This document shows positions 17,989 to 25,929 of a stretch of 64,000 nt of DNA, piece by piece (position 1 is the first letter of the stretch; each line of letters begins with the position of its first letter). The position numbers and the translations under genes were made by a program. The DNA lies in assembly GCF_010500615.1 (NCBI RefSeq), contig NZ_JAAGNX010000003.1, positions 124,001 through 188,000 on the forward strand, read 5' to 3'. The stretch comes from Oceanipulchritudo coccoides. Lineage in GTDB: Bacteria; Verrucomicrobiota; Verrucomicrobiia; Opitutales; Oceanipulchritudinaceae. Under the pieces are notes generated by a model, which saw nothing but the letters and a program-made list of their open reading frames with translations, was not told where the DNA came from and ran no database searches.

Positions 17989-18720
17989 CTATTCGCCGGA
18001 GAGGCTGACTGCTTGAGCAAGGTCGAGGCTACCATCGTAGATGGCCTTGCCTGTAATGACCCCGTTCAGGTTGTCATACTTGGCGGCAATTTCCTTGAAC
18101 CGGGCAATATCCTTGATTGAGGCGACTCCACCCGAGGCAATGACGTCAATTTCAAGGGAATCGAGCAGCTCGATCTGGGCCTCAAAGTTGGGACCGGTCA
18201 TCATCCCGTCCCGGCTGATGTCTGTGTAAATAATCGTATGAATACCAATCTCCTGAACGGAATGGCTGAACTCGATGGCCGACAGGTCGACTTTCTCAAT
18301 CCAGCCTTTGACAGCCACTTTTCCATCCATGGCGTCGATCCCCACAGCGATGCAGTCAGCGGAGAAATTATGTAGGCACTCGTGGAGGAAATTTGGGTCA
18401 GTCACGGCCTTGGTACCGATGACCACGCGCTGAACGCCCAGATTGAGCCATCGCTTGATGACTTCCAGGGAGCGAATTCCGCCGCCCAATTCCACTTTCA
18501 GGCCCGATTGGAGGATGTTCTCCACGGCTTCCGCGTTTTCCTGCTTGCCCGTAAAGGCTCCGTCCAGGTCAACCACGTGCACCCATTCTGCTCCGGCTGC
18601 CTTAAAGTCCGCCGCCGGGATGGAGGCGTCTTCGGCATACACTGTCTCGGCGTCTGCGCGGCCCTGTTCGAGACGAACAACGCGGCCGCCCTTTAGATCG
18701 ATTGCTGGGTAAAGGATCAT
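17989..18720 (-). CDS. hisA: Phosphoribosylformimino-AICAR-P isomerase
   Basis: A 243-residue HisA (EC 5.3.1.16), fourth step of histidine synthesis. The catalytic Asp pair lies in [12 protein letters not shown] (residue 8) and [12 protein letters not shown] (near 167). The two phosphate-binding loops are VELGGGIRS and [10 protein letters not shown]. It is the first gene of a minus-strand run that continues with the M29 aminopeptidase, deaminase and pseudouridine synthase. No other his genes are adjacent, apart from the possible hisN elsewhere in the window. Confidence 0.94.
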   Translation of the reverse strand: MILYPAIDLKGGRVVRLEQGRADAETVYAEDASIPAADFKAAGAEWVHVVDLDGAFTGKQENAEAVENILQSGLKVELGGGIRSLEVIKRWLNLGVQRVVIGTKAVTDPNFLHECLHNFSADCIAVGIDAMDGKVAVKGWIEKVDLSAIEFSHSVQEIGIHTIIYTDISRDGMMTGPNFEAQIELLDSLEIDVIASGGVASIKDIARFKEIAAKYDNLNGVITGKAIYDGSLDLAQAVSLSGE

Positions 18721-18862
18721 CTACCCAACAGGGATAGCAGGAATTCGGGTATCGACCAGTCGAATTTGCAGAAACCTGCCACTTAACAATTTTTTGGCAA
18801 TTTCCCACCGGAAGAAGTTTTCCTTTGACTGGAAGGATTTACAGGCATGGCTATACTACATT

Positions 18863-19933
18863 ATGAGTAAAATCACCAAAGCACCCGAATTTCTTGTTGA
18901 GCTTCTAAACGCCCGTTCCCCGTCAGGGTACGAATTCGAGGCCCAGGCCGTCGTTGATAAGTATGTTGAGTCGTCCGCTGATGAGTACCGTAAGGATGCC
19001 GTCGGAAACCGCATTGCCACCGTCAAGTCCGGCAAAGGGCCAACGGTCATGATGACAGGCCACATGGACGAGCTGGGACTGATTATCACCTATGTGGATG
19101 ATCAGGGCTTTCTGTACTTTGATACGATCGGCGGGATAGATCTCACAACGATCTCAGGCCGGCGTGTGGCAATCCTCACGGAGAAGGGAATTGTCAAGGG
19201 CGTCACTGGCCGGCGGGCGATCCACTTGCTCACGGCTGAAGAGCGTAAGAAGGTCCCGGAAAAGTTTAATTTGTGGATCGATATTGGTGCCAAGGACAAA
19301 AAGGATGCCTTGAAGCGGATCCAGATCGGTGATGTCGCGGTCTATGATCAAGCGTTTGAACTGATGACCGGCAGCATCGGGATTGCCCGCGCCTTTGACA
19401 ACAAGAGCGGCTGCTACGTGGTCTGCGAAGTGCTGCGTCGGCTTGCAAAGGATCGTGAAGGGCTCAAGGCAACCGTGGTCTCCGTGGCCACAAGCCAGGA
19501 AGAGATTGGTTGCCGGGGAGCGCGCGCTGTCGCAACAGGTGTCAAGGCGGACTTTGCCATTGCGGTGGATGTGGGCCATGCGACGGATCATCCGGAATGC
19601 GATAACCGGCGCTTTGGTGAAAACCTGCTCGGTAGTGGTCCGATCATTACACGCGGGGCTAACGTCAATCCGATCATGTTCAAGAAGCTGGTGGCGATTG
19701 CCAAGAAGGAGAAAATCCCGTACCAGATTGAAGCGGACCCGCGACCGACCGGAACGGATGGCCGTGAGCTCCAGATGGGCCAAGGTGGCATTCCCACAGC
19801 GGTGGTCTCTATCCCGCTGCGCTACATGCACACGCCGAGCGAGATAGTCGACCTGCAGGATGTCGAGAATACCATCCGCTTGCTGGTCGCCTACGCAAAA
19901 TCCCTCAAGCCGGGTGATTCTGGCGATTGGTAG
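18863..19933 (+). CDS. M42-family aminopeptidase
   Basis: A 356-residue dinuclear-zinc peptidase that forms a tetrahedral aminopeptidase in known members. Metal ligands are visible: His in GHMDELGLI (near 65), Asp in RAFDNKSG (near 178), Glu-Glu in SQEEIGCRGA (near 212), Asp in VDVGHATDHP (near 235) and His in MHTPSEIVDLQDV (near 325). ATG 18,863 (MSKITKAPEF) is selected; the TTG 23 codons upstream lacks family similarity. Three bases separate it from the aldehyde dehydrogenase gene, suggesting one operon for peptide and amino-acid catabolism. Confidence 0.9.
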   Translation: MSKITKAPEFLVELLNARSPSGYEFEAQAVVDKYVESSADEYRKDAVGNRIATVKSGKGPTVMMTGHMDELGLIITYVDDQGFLYFDTIGGIDLTTISGRRVAILTEKGIVKGVTGRRAIHLLTAEERKKVPEKFNLWIDIGAKDKKDALKRIQIGDVAVYDQAFELMTGSIGIARAFDNKSGCYVVCEVLRRLAKDREGLKATVVSVATSQEEIGCRGARAVATGVKADFAIAVDVGHATDHPECDNRRFGENLLGSGPIITRGANVNPIMFKKLVAIAKKEKIPYQIEADPRPTGTDGRELQMGQGGIPTAVVSIPLRYMHTPSEIVDLQDVENTIRLLVAYAKSLKPGDSGDW

Positions 19934-19936
19934 GAC

Positions 19937-21250
19937 ATGACCATCGACCCTACCCCGCTCTTTTCGAACGCACGCAAGGCCTTTCAAGCGTGGTCAATGA
20001 CCGCTTTTGAAGAGCGTTGTGCCATTCTTCGCCAATACGCCTCCGCGCTCGAATCCGCCAAGCAATCCCTTGCGGAGACAATTGCCCGGGAAATCGGCAA
20101 ACCGTTGCCGGAATCACTTGGAGAGGTCGGGGCGATGATCGGCAAGGTGGAAATCAGTATACATGCCTACGAACAGCGTTGTGCTGAGTTTACAGGCGGA
20201 CCGTCCGTAACGCGCTTCCGGCCGCACGGTGTCCTGGTCGTCCTCGGGCCGTACAACTTTCCCGGACACTTGCCAAACGGGCATATTGTTCCCGCATTGC
20301 TGGCGGGGAATACGGTCATCTTCAAACCGAGCGAATATGCCCCGAAGACCGCCGAGGCCATGCTCGCGATATGGCGGGAAACACCTTTGCCCAAGGGAGC
20401 GCTCCAGCTCATTCAAGGAGGGCCCGAAGTCGCAAAAACCCTCACCGCACACCCGGAGGTGGATGGCGTCCTGTTCACTGGCAGTGCCCGCACCGGCAAG
20501 CTCCTCGCGCGACAGTTTGCCGAGACACCAGGCAAGGTTCTCGCCCTCGAGATGGGAGGCAACAATCCCCTCATTGTCGATACCCCTAATATCGCCGACC
20601 TCGAACAAGCCGCAAAAACAACCGTGGAAAGTGCTTTCATCTCCGCTGGCCAGCGTTGTACCTGTGCCCGACGGCTCATTGTCATCAACTCCGAAAAAGC
20701 GAGTGACTTTTTCGATACACTGGTGTTACAGGCCTCCGGCCTGTCCATCGGTGATCCGTTCGCAGACCCTCCCCCTTTCATGGGACCCCTCGCCCATCCA
20801 ACGTTTGCGGAGGCTGTGCTCACGGCGCAAGCGGACCTGCTCAAGGCCGGGGCCACACCGCTCCTGCCGGCAAAGGCCCTTGATCTGGGCAAGGCCTACG
20901 TTTCCCCCGGAATCCTTGAGGTCACGGGTCTCACAAACCTTCCCGACGAGGAAGTGTTCGGTCCACTCCTGCAGGTCATCCGGGTTAATGGCCTTGATGA
21001 TGCCATTCGGATCGCCAACCAGACGCGCTACGGACTCGCCTCCGGGATCCTCACAGATTCCCGTGACCGCTACCAACATGCCTATCAGCGCCTGCGTGCC
21101 GGTATCATCAATTGGAACGCCCCGCTCACCGGCGCCTCCAGTGCCGCCCCCTTTGGCGGTATCGGCGACTCCGGCAACCTCCGCCCGTCCGCCTTCTTCG
21201 CCGCCGATTATTGCGCCTACCCCGTCGCCTCAATTGAGCGGGGGGAATAA
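19937..21250 (+). CDS. astD: Succinylglutamate-semialdehyde dehydrogenase-like ALDH
   Basis: A 437-residue aldehyde dehydrogenase. NAD-binding and catalytic motifs are PYNFPGHLPNGHIVPALLAGN (seen as PYNFPGHLPNGH near 94), FTGSARTGKLLARQF, the general-base Glu in LEMGGNNP (near 206) and the nucleophile Cys in SAGQRCTCARR (near 236). PYNFPGHLPNGH and GGNNP closely match AstD. It is about 50 residues shorter than the usual enzyme, with the shortfall mostly at the ends. No other ast genes are present, so the physiological substrate is uncertain. Confidence 0.78.
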   Translation: MTIDPTPLFSNARKAFQAWSMTAFEERCAILRQYASALESAKQSLAETIAREIGKPLPESLGEVGAMIGKVEISIHAYEQRCAEFTGGPSVTRFRPHGVLVVLGPYNFPGHLPNGHIVPALLAGNTVIFKPSEYAPKTAEAMLAIWRETPLPKGALQLIQGGPEVAKTLTAHPEVDGVLFTGSARTGKLLARQFAETPGKVLALEMGGNNPLIVDTPNIADLEQAAKTTVESAFISAGQRCTCARRLIVINSEKASDFFDTLVLQASGLSIGDPFADPPPFMGPLAHPTFAEAVLTAQADLLKAGATPLLPAKALDLGKAYVSPGILEVTGLTNLPDEEVFGPLLQVIRVNGLDDAIRIANQTRYGLASGILTDSRDRYQHAYQRLRAGIINWNAPLTGASSAAPFGGIGDSGNLRPSAFFAADYCAYPVASIERGE

Positions 21251-21349
21251 CCATTGGAGGGCGATTCGTAGTTCCAGTCCCCGCTCCACTAGACCGGAAT
21301 ACGCCCCTTCTCGTGGAGGAACTCAGGGGGAAGACCAGAATTCATTCGC

Positions 21350-21630
21350 GTGATCCGTAGTCCGCTGTACTCCCTACCTGAATTTGACCGTTTTTCGCAC
21401 TGGCAAAGCATGGGATCGATTTCATTCGTGCACAACGGCTCTGGCTGGACAAGAAAAGGGTTGAAACCACCGCCAGATCCATGGAGGGTGAATGCCGCTT
21501 GCGACTGATTGCACGAATTGACCAATCCCTTTGGGCCGCCATATTTACCAAGAGGAAACAGGCTGTCAGATTGATTTCCGTACGACGCGCCCGGAAAAAT
21601 GAGAAAGAACTTTATAATGAAATCACCTAA
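21350..21630 (+). pseudogene. BrnT-type toxin, frameshifted remnant
   Basis: In the frame ending at TAA 21,628-21,630 the DNA reads KHGIDFIRAQRLWLD, KKRVETTARSMEG, IARIDQSLWAAIFTKRKQAV and RLISVRRARKNEKELYN. These match the core and C-terminal half of BrnT ribonuclease toxins (AKHGIDF..W.D..R.E..AR, W.A.FT, R.IS.RRARK.E..LY). The expected N-terminal EFDR lies just upstream (21,380) but one frame away, with TGA stops at 21,379 and 21,385 in the core frame and no start codon. I read it as inactivated by a small indel near 21,392-21,408. The given 5' end is approximate. Confidence 0.72.
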
Positions 21631-21808
21631 GTCCAAAGGAACGCTATCCAATCGGGATGGCTCCGCTTCGATCACCGTGGAGGAATTCGACCGGCGCTTT
21701 GATGCGGGAGATCCTTCCATCGAGCAATTCCTTGATCCGGCCACGACTTGTCGCCCAGAATTGAAAAAAAAGAGTCCCAAAAATAAGCCTTCCCTTCTCA
21801 AGGATTAA
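21617..21808 (+). CDS. BrnA-like antitoxin, truncated
   Basis: A 63-residue reading frame starting 14 bases before the BrnT-remnant stop, as in brnTA pairs. SITVEEFDRRFDAGDPSIEQ followed by FLDPATTCRPEL matches the toxin-binding N-terminal part of BrnA-type antitoxins. The ribbon-helix-helix DNA-binding domain that normally follows is missing; instead the frame ends KKKSPKNKPSLLKD. An A8 run at about 21,763-21,770 is a plausible frameshift site. With its toxin broken, the gene is probably a relic. ATG 21,599 is an alternative start. Confidence 0.6.
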   Translation: MKSPKSKGTLSNRDGSASITVEEFDRRFDAGDPSIEQFLDPATTCRPELKKKSPKNKPSLLKD

Positions 21809-21882
21809 TGGGTTGTCCCATTCTCATTTGCAGTCGAAATTTTCGACCACAACATCTCGCTTGTCTCGCGACTCGTCCTGCG

Positions 21883-22002
21883 ACTTGTCCGGCGTAGCGC
21901 AGTGAAGACGGAAGCCTTGGCGGTGCGGGAAGCGCGCAGCGCGGAGGCGGGGCGAATCCCTGGTAACCGGCCACCCATTTATCCAGAACCCCAACGGGGT
22001 TC
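21883..22002. repeat. Degenerate palindromic repeats downstream of brnA remnant
   Basis: The 282-bp gap between the brnA remnant and hicA holds no gene. It contains TGTCCGGCGTAGCGCAGTGA then AGACGGAAG (21,885-21,914), which recurs with six changes at 22,973-23,001. It also contains a GCGAATCCCTGGTAACCGG stretch (about 21,952-21,977) matched at 22,706-22,731, and a hairpin GAACCCC-AAC-GGGGTTC (21,986-22,002). These look like short mobile palindromic units shared with other spacers in the window. Confidence 0.7.
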
Positions 22003-22090
22003 CACCGTCTCCAGGAATTTTCCGGACCCAGCGAAGGAGGGCATACTGGGAATTGGGCGCAAACATCCCTGACAAGAAGGTTCTCGCAGA

Positions 22091-22333
22091 CTACAGATCC
22101 AGATACTTTAAAAGTTCGTCTCTCTTCATCCCGTGGTGACAGGCGATACTCTTCAGAATTCCGTCCAGCGTCCCAGGCTTGAGGGGTTTATGTTTTGGAA
22201 TGACTTCGTGATGCTTCCCGCCCGTTTGGGTCGTCAGGCGCATATGAGATCCGCGCTGACGGGTAATGCGATATCCCAGGGCTTTCAGGCACCTCGCTAA
22301 TTTTTCCCCATCAATATCCCTTGGCAATCTCAT
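22091..22333 (-). CDS. hicA: HicA-type mRNA interferase toxin
   Basis: An 80-residue YcfA/HicA protein with a double-stranded-RNA-binding-like fold that cleaves mRNA. It shows the N-terminal DIDGEKLARCLKALGYRITR, the catalytic His in GSHMRLT (near residue 30) and VIPKHKPLKPGTLDGILK in the normal order, so it should be active. The start overlaps the hicB stop by four bases, giving the antitoxin-first arrangement. Confidence 0.9.
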   Translation of the reverse strand: MRLPRDIDGEKLARCLKALGYRITRQRGSHMRLTTQTGGKHHEVIPKHKPLKPGTLDGILKSIACHHGMKRDELLKYLDL

Positions 22334-22539
22334 ACCGCGAGGACCTCGTCCCGCACGAAATGCAGACGGATAATTGCGGGGCGATCATCCTCTTCATCGA
22401 AATAACAATTGACCGCCTCCCTGACATTGCATCGCAATTCCTCCAGGCTGTCTCCCTGTGTGTGAACCCCGTACCCCAAGGCGTTTGCTGAATATCCACC
22501 TGTCGCGTCTTCCAGAACCTCAAAAATAATCTCTTTCAT
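22330..22539 (-). CDS. hicB: HicB-like antitoxin (short form)
   Basis: A 69-residue protein with the HicB fold pattern: MKEIIFEVLEDATGGYSANA, then GYGVHTQGDSLEELRCNVRE and AVNCYFDEEDD. It is the short type without a C-terminal DNA-binding domain, ending IIRLHFVRDEVLAV. ATG 22,539 is chosen because it begins the conserved domain; the longer frame to 22,599 has no family resemblance. Translated just before hicA, it should neutralise the toxin by direct binding. Confidence 0.87.
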   Translation of the reverse strand: MKEIIFEVLEDATGGYSANALGYGVHTQGDSLEELRCNVREAVNCYFDEEDDRPAIIRLHFVRDEVLAV

Positions 22540-22705
22540 ACCCGTATTTTCGCCGTCACTCCCTTGAGGGCAAGTCCTGAAACTTTCCATGGAATCCATA
22601 TTGTCAGCTTTTCCAAGGATTCACAGCGACTCAAGTCTCCGCTCTACACGAAATTGATTGTTTTTCTTCCTTGCACAACATTCATCGAGGAGTTGCGCGT
22701 TCACG

Positions 22706-22917
22706 CGCGATCCCCGGCAACCGGCCACACATCATCCAACTACGAAATACCCGAAAAACACGAAATTATTTCAGGATATGGCTTAGCTATCAGGGTTATT
22801 TGTGTGATTTGTAGTTTCGCCTATTTCGCGTGTTTCGCTGTGCCCTGCCGAAGCTCGCTGAGCGTAGGCGGGTAGTTTCCCTTATTTATATACCGTTAGG
22901 TTTTTGGCCAAAAAAAC
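22706..22917. repeat. Foldback repeats between hicB and the SDR gene
   Basis: This part of the 380-bp gap is made of repeats. A GCGATCCCCGGCAACCGGCC stretch (22,707 on) is the partner of the copy at 21,952. AACTACGAAATACCCGAAAA (22,738 on) pairs loosely with GTAGTTTCGCCTATTTCGCG (about 22,811-22,830) and encloses TTCAGGATATGGCTTAGC. CTGCCGAAGCTCGCTGAGCG then TAGGCGGG (about 22,845-22,872) resembles the palindrome at 53,241. TTTTTGGCCAAAAA (22,901-22,914) is a perfect 14-bp palindrome next to the SDR stop. Confidence 0.65.
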
Positions 22918-22919
22918 GC

Positions 22920-23726
22920 CTAGCTCTGTGGCTTGGTGTCTCCGTGCTTGTCTTGCGAAGCCTTGGCGACCGTGTCCGACGTAGCACAGCGTAGACGGAA
23001 GCGGGATGAGAGGATACCCACCACCTCAGCCGCCACTTCCTCCGGTTCGACCATCTTCTCCATATGACCATCCTTCAATCCGCCAAAGGCTTGTACCAGC
23101 TTTTCCGTCATCGGCGTATTCACCGTCCCGGGCTCAAGGCAATGGACAGAGACATTCCTTCTTTGAAATTCCTTCCCCAGCACCCTTGCCGCGCTTGCCA
23201 GGCCGCCCTTGCTCGCCGCATACACGGAAAATCCTTCACCAGCATCATGTGCAGATTCCGACCCCAGCAAAACAATGCTCCCGCCCGACTGGATGATCCC
23301 CTTCCGGTAAAAGTGACTCAGCACCACCAGCGGCGCCTCGAGGTTCACCGACAGAGTCCGCCTGATCGCCTTCAGCCCGAGCATCTGCCCGGCTGCCAGC
23401 TCGCAAATCCCCGCGGACCAAACAATTGCTTGGACAGGCTCAATTTCCGGAATACTCTTCGGATCCTCCGCCCAGGCAACGACATCGCCGAGGAGGAGTT
23501 CAATCCCGGCGTCCGCATCCCCGGAGGATCGGGCTCCGTCCCGACTGCATTCGGACGCCACAGAGGACATCCCGCCATCTTTATCATTGAGACACCTTTT
23601 CCGCACCTCTTCCAACCGCTCCTCATCCCGTCCATGGAGAATGACGGCCCAGCCTTGCCCGGCACAGGCCCGGGCTACCGCTGCGCCGATGCCGCTCGAT
23701 GCGCCGATGATGAGGATGCGTTTCAT
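22920..23726 (-). CDS. Short-chain dehydrogenase with repeat-derived insert and tail
   Basis: A 268-residue Rossmann-fold SDR, last gene of the polysaccharide run. GASSGIGAAVARA (near 8-20) binds NAD(P), and the catalytic Tyr-Lys is in YAASKGGLASAARVLG. Two oddities are visible. About 25 residues near 46-73 (DKDGGMSSVASECSRDGARS) are encoded by a palindromic unit (GGCGTCCG/CGGACGCC arms at 23,508 and 23,552), placed where SDRs have a short loop after beta-2. The last 25 residues or so (RLRCATSDTVAKASQDKHG..) derive from a repeat also found at 21,885. The catalytic core looks intact, and the substrate is unknown. Confidence 0.82.
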   Translation of the reverse strand: MKRILIIGASSGIGAAVARACAGQGWAVILHGRDEERLEEVRKRCLNDKDGGMSSVASECSRDGARSSGDADAGIELLLGDVVAWAEDPKSIPEIEPVQAIVWSAGICELAAGQMLGLKAIRRTLSVNLEAPLVVLSHFYRKGIIQSGGSIVLLGSESAHDAGEGFSVYAASKGGLASAARVLGKEFQRRNVSVHCLEPGTVNTPMTEKLVQAFGGLKDGHMEKMVEPEEVAAEVVGILSSRFRLRCATSDTVAKASQDKHGDTKPQS

Positions 23727-23753
23727 TCCTGAAGAAGGTCTCTCATGTAGTTA

Positions 23754-24740
23754 TTATTCATTCCTAAAACTGGAAAGTGTCTTCCTCAACCCATCCTCCG
23801 CACGCACGGGCATCTGCTCAATCCCGAGGGCCTCTTTCAACTTTGTGTTCGAGGCCACATACGATTCGGTGAGTTTCTTCAGCCGCTCACTGTTCAGCGG
23901 CAGGTGCAGGACATCCCCCACCCGCGCCATGGCCCGTACACAACTTGGCGGCAATCCCCAGATCCGCGGCTTTCTTCCCACGGATTCTGCAATCAGCCTG
24001 ACAATGTCATTTGTCGACACAGCTTCGTCATCCGCCACTTGATACGTCCCAACGGGTCCACCGCTCTCCACCAGCCGACGCAATACGTGGATCATATTAT
24101 CGATAGAGACAAAGGTACGCCGATTCTCAAAAGCCCCCAATGGCCAGGGCACCCCGCGGCTGACAATCCCGTACAGCTCATTTAGGTTTCCCTTGTTCCC
24201 CGGACCATGAATCATGCAGGGCCGCAGGATGGTGATGATTTTTTCGGAACCCATGAGTCGGGCCTTTAGGCTCGGTTCCGCTTCTGCAAGCGTGTTTCCC
24301 CGCACATACTCCTCTGCCGCCAGTTTCGACTGCCCGTATGGCGTTTTCGGGTCGGGTTCGGCCTCCTCTGTCAATTCATCACCCGTTACCGTATCCGCCA
24401 CCGCCTTCACCGAACTAAAGAAAATAAAGTGCTTCGAGTCCGACTTCAGGAACCAATCGAAGATCGCTTGCGTCAGCCCGAGGTTGATGCGGAAGTACGA
24501 TTCCGGATCCGCCGCGTTGCTCGTGTCGTGCGCTTTCCCTGCCAGATGGATCACCGCGTCGACCGGTGGTACCCGCATGGCAGCCACGTCCTCCCATGAA
24601 AAAACCTGGTCCGGTGGATAGGCCCCATTGCCCGGAAGGTCCACACCCGAGAGCGCGAAGTCTCCTTCAAACGCCCGGTAGAGGTTTGTGCCGACAAAGC
24701 CGTTACAGCCGGTGATGAGGATGCGTTTTCCCTTTTCCAT
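23754..24740 (-). CDS. NAD-dependent sugar epimerase/dehydratase
   Basis: A 328-residue extended SDR with NAD-binding TGCNGFVGTNLYRA (near 10), HLAGKAHDTS (near 70), catalytic Ser/Tyr-Lys in FFSSVKAVADT and PYGQSKLAAEEYV, and the substrate-binding LRPCMIHGPGNKGN. It resembles the WbpV/Gne-like epimerases of O-antigen loci, which often act on UDP-HexNAc. It is 13 bases downstream of a glycosyltransferase in the same transcript. The exact substrate cannot be read from sequence. Confidence 0.8.
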   Translation of the reverse strand: MEKGKRILITGCNGFVGTNLYRAFEGDFALSGVDLPGNGAYPPDQVFSWEDVAAMRVPPVDAVIHLAGKAHDTSNAADPESYFRINLGLTQAIFDWFLKSDSKHFIFFSSVKAVADTVTGDELTEEAEPDPKTPYGQSKLAAEEYVRGNTLAEAEPSLKARLMGSEKIITILRPCMIHGPGNKGNLNELYGIVSRGVPWPLGAFENRRTFVSIDNMIHVLRRLVESGGPVGTYQVADDEAVSTNDIVRLIAESVGRKPRIWGLPPSCVRAMARVGDVLHLPLNSERLKKLTESYVASNTKLKEALGIEQMPVRAEDGLRKTLSSFRNE

Positions 24741-24753
24741 TCCGTGTTGTTAC

Positions 24754-25923
24754 TTAGACTGTCTTTTTCAAATACAAATCAGCAAGCTCACTCATTATAC
24801 TTGTCCGTTTGAATTTCTTAATGAATTCGCTTCTGTCAATTTGGGAATCCCTGAAGTTGAGCAACTTTTCAGTGAGTTGAGGGGAATCACATGGATCAAA
24901 CAGGATGGCATCGGGAAGATTATCCCGCACAAATTCGCGGGCATAGCCTGCAACTCCTGCAATAATCGGCAATCCAATCGCCCCGTATTCAAAAAACTTT
25001 GAAGGAAGCGCTTTTTCAAAGGCTTTCAACCGATTAAGGTGAACAAACAGAAAATCACTTTTTCGATACACATCCAGTAATTCATCACGTTTTACAGGAT
25101 CATGGAGGACAACGTTTGAAATATTCAGTTCTTCAATTCTTGATGTGAGTCGCTTGCGTGTGCCTCCATCCCCGTACAGGTGAAAGACATAATGGCTTTC
25201 AAGCGCTTTCGCTGCATCTGGGATAATTCTGTCAAGGCCTTGGCCCTCACCCATGTTTCCAGCGTAAGTAATTACTTTCCGACCATCTATCGATCGGGAT
25301 CCCTCAGGTGTCATTCCCATGAATTCAGTATCGATCCCATTGGGATGGAAGCTAAGCGGCTTTTTGAAAGGGAGGAAATCCTTCTCGAACCCTCTGGAGA
25401 CGAGGTTAATGTGGCAAGCCCGACCGAAGGCACGGCGCTCCACCAGTCTCAGACTAACGTCCAATGGCAGGCGAATTAACGGATTTTGAAGAATCTCAGT
25501 GATGTTTTCACGGAACAGGTCACGCATATCCAGAAAGAGAGGGACCTTTTGTTTCCTTGAAATCACCGATCCAAGATATGCAGTAAAAAGACGAGAAGAT
25601 GATGCATAAACTGAAGTGAATGACAATCCCTTGCTTGCCCGCAAGGCCTGACGGTAGAAAGCAGAGAAGGAATGAATCTGGTCACGAAACCCTCCAGCAT
25701 GGGGAGGAATTTCAAACCGATAAATGGAGAGATTTCCATCCTTCTCAACTTTTGGTGCTTCTACGCGATGAGTACTGTATCGATTTGGACAGGTTGTGAA
25801 AACGGTAATTTGATCATTCTCGCCGACCTTTTCCTTCAGGGCTTCGACAAATGCGGTATTCCTGAATGATCCGGCACAGAGGTCAGGCCTGTAATAAAAA
25901 GTCACTATAAGGTGGTGTCGCAT
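24754..25923 (-). CDS. GT4 glycosyltransferase (WbuB-like)
   Basis: A 389-residue GT-B enzyme. The N-terminal HLIVTFYYRPDLCAGSFRN and the C-terminal LPSKFFEYGAIGLPIIAGV (donor-site Glu and Tyr-Gly pattern near 320) are typical of the WbuB-like group that builds O-antigen repeat units. VITYAGNMGEGQGLDRII (near 215) marks the start of the C-terminal domain. It lies between the epimerase and the heparinase-like gene with gaps of 13 and 6 bp. Acceptor and sugar are unknown. Confidence 0.82.
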   Translation of the reverse strand: MRHHLIVTFYYRPDLCAGSFRNTAFVEALKEKVGENDQITVFTTCPNRYSTHRVEAPKVEKDGNLSIYRFEIPPHAGGFRDQIHSFSAFYRQALRASKGLSFTSVYASSSRLFTAYLGSVISRKQKVPLFLDMRDLFRENITEILQNPLIRLPLDVSLRLVERRAFGRACHINLVSRGFEKDFLPFKKPLSFHPNGIDTEFMGMTPEGSRSIDGRKVITYAGNMGEGQGLDRIIPDAAKALESHYVFHLYGDGGTRKRLTSRIEELNISNVVLHDPVKRDELLDVYRKSDFLFVHLNRLKAFEKALPSKFFEYGAIGLPIIAGVAGYAREFVRDNLPDAILFDPCDSPQLTEKLLNFRDSQIDRSEFIKKFKRTSIMSELADLYLKKTV

Positions 25924-25929
25924 TTTCTG

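Noticed and set aside
18825-18857. Promoter with TTGACT and TATACT ahead of the M42 gene
   Set aside because: The two hexamers are 21 bp apart, too far for a normal sigma-70 promoter, and TATACT would put the transcript start at the ATG itself.
21289-21801. 170-codon minus-strand frame
   Set aside because: It runs antisense to the BrnT and BrnA remnants, and the composition shows no domain.
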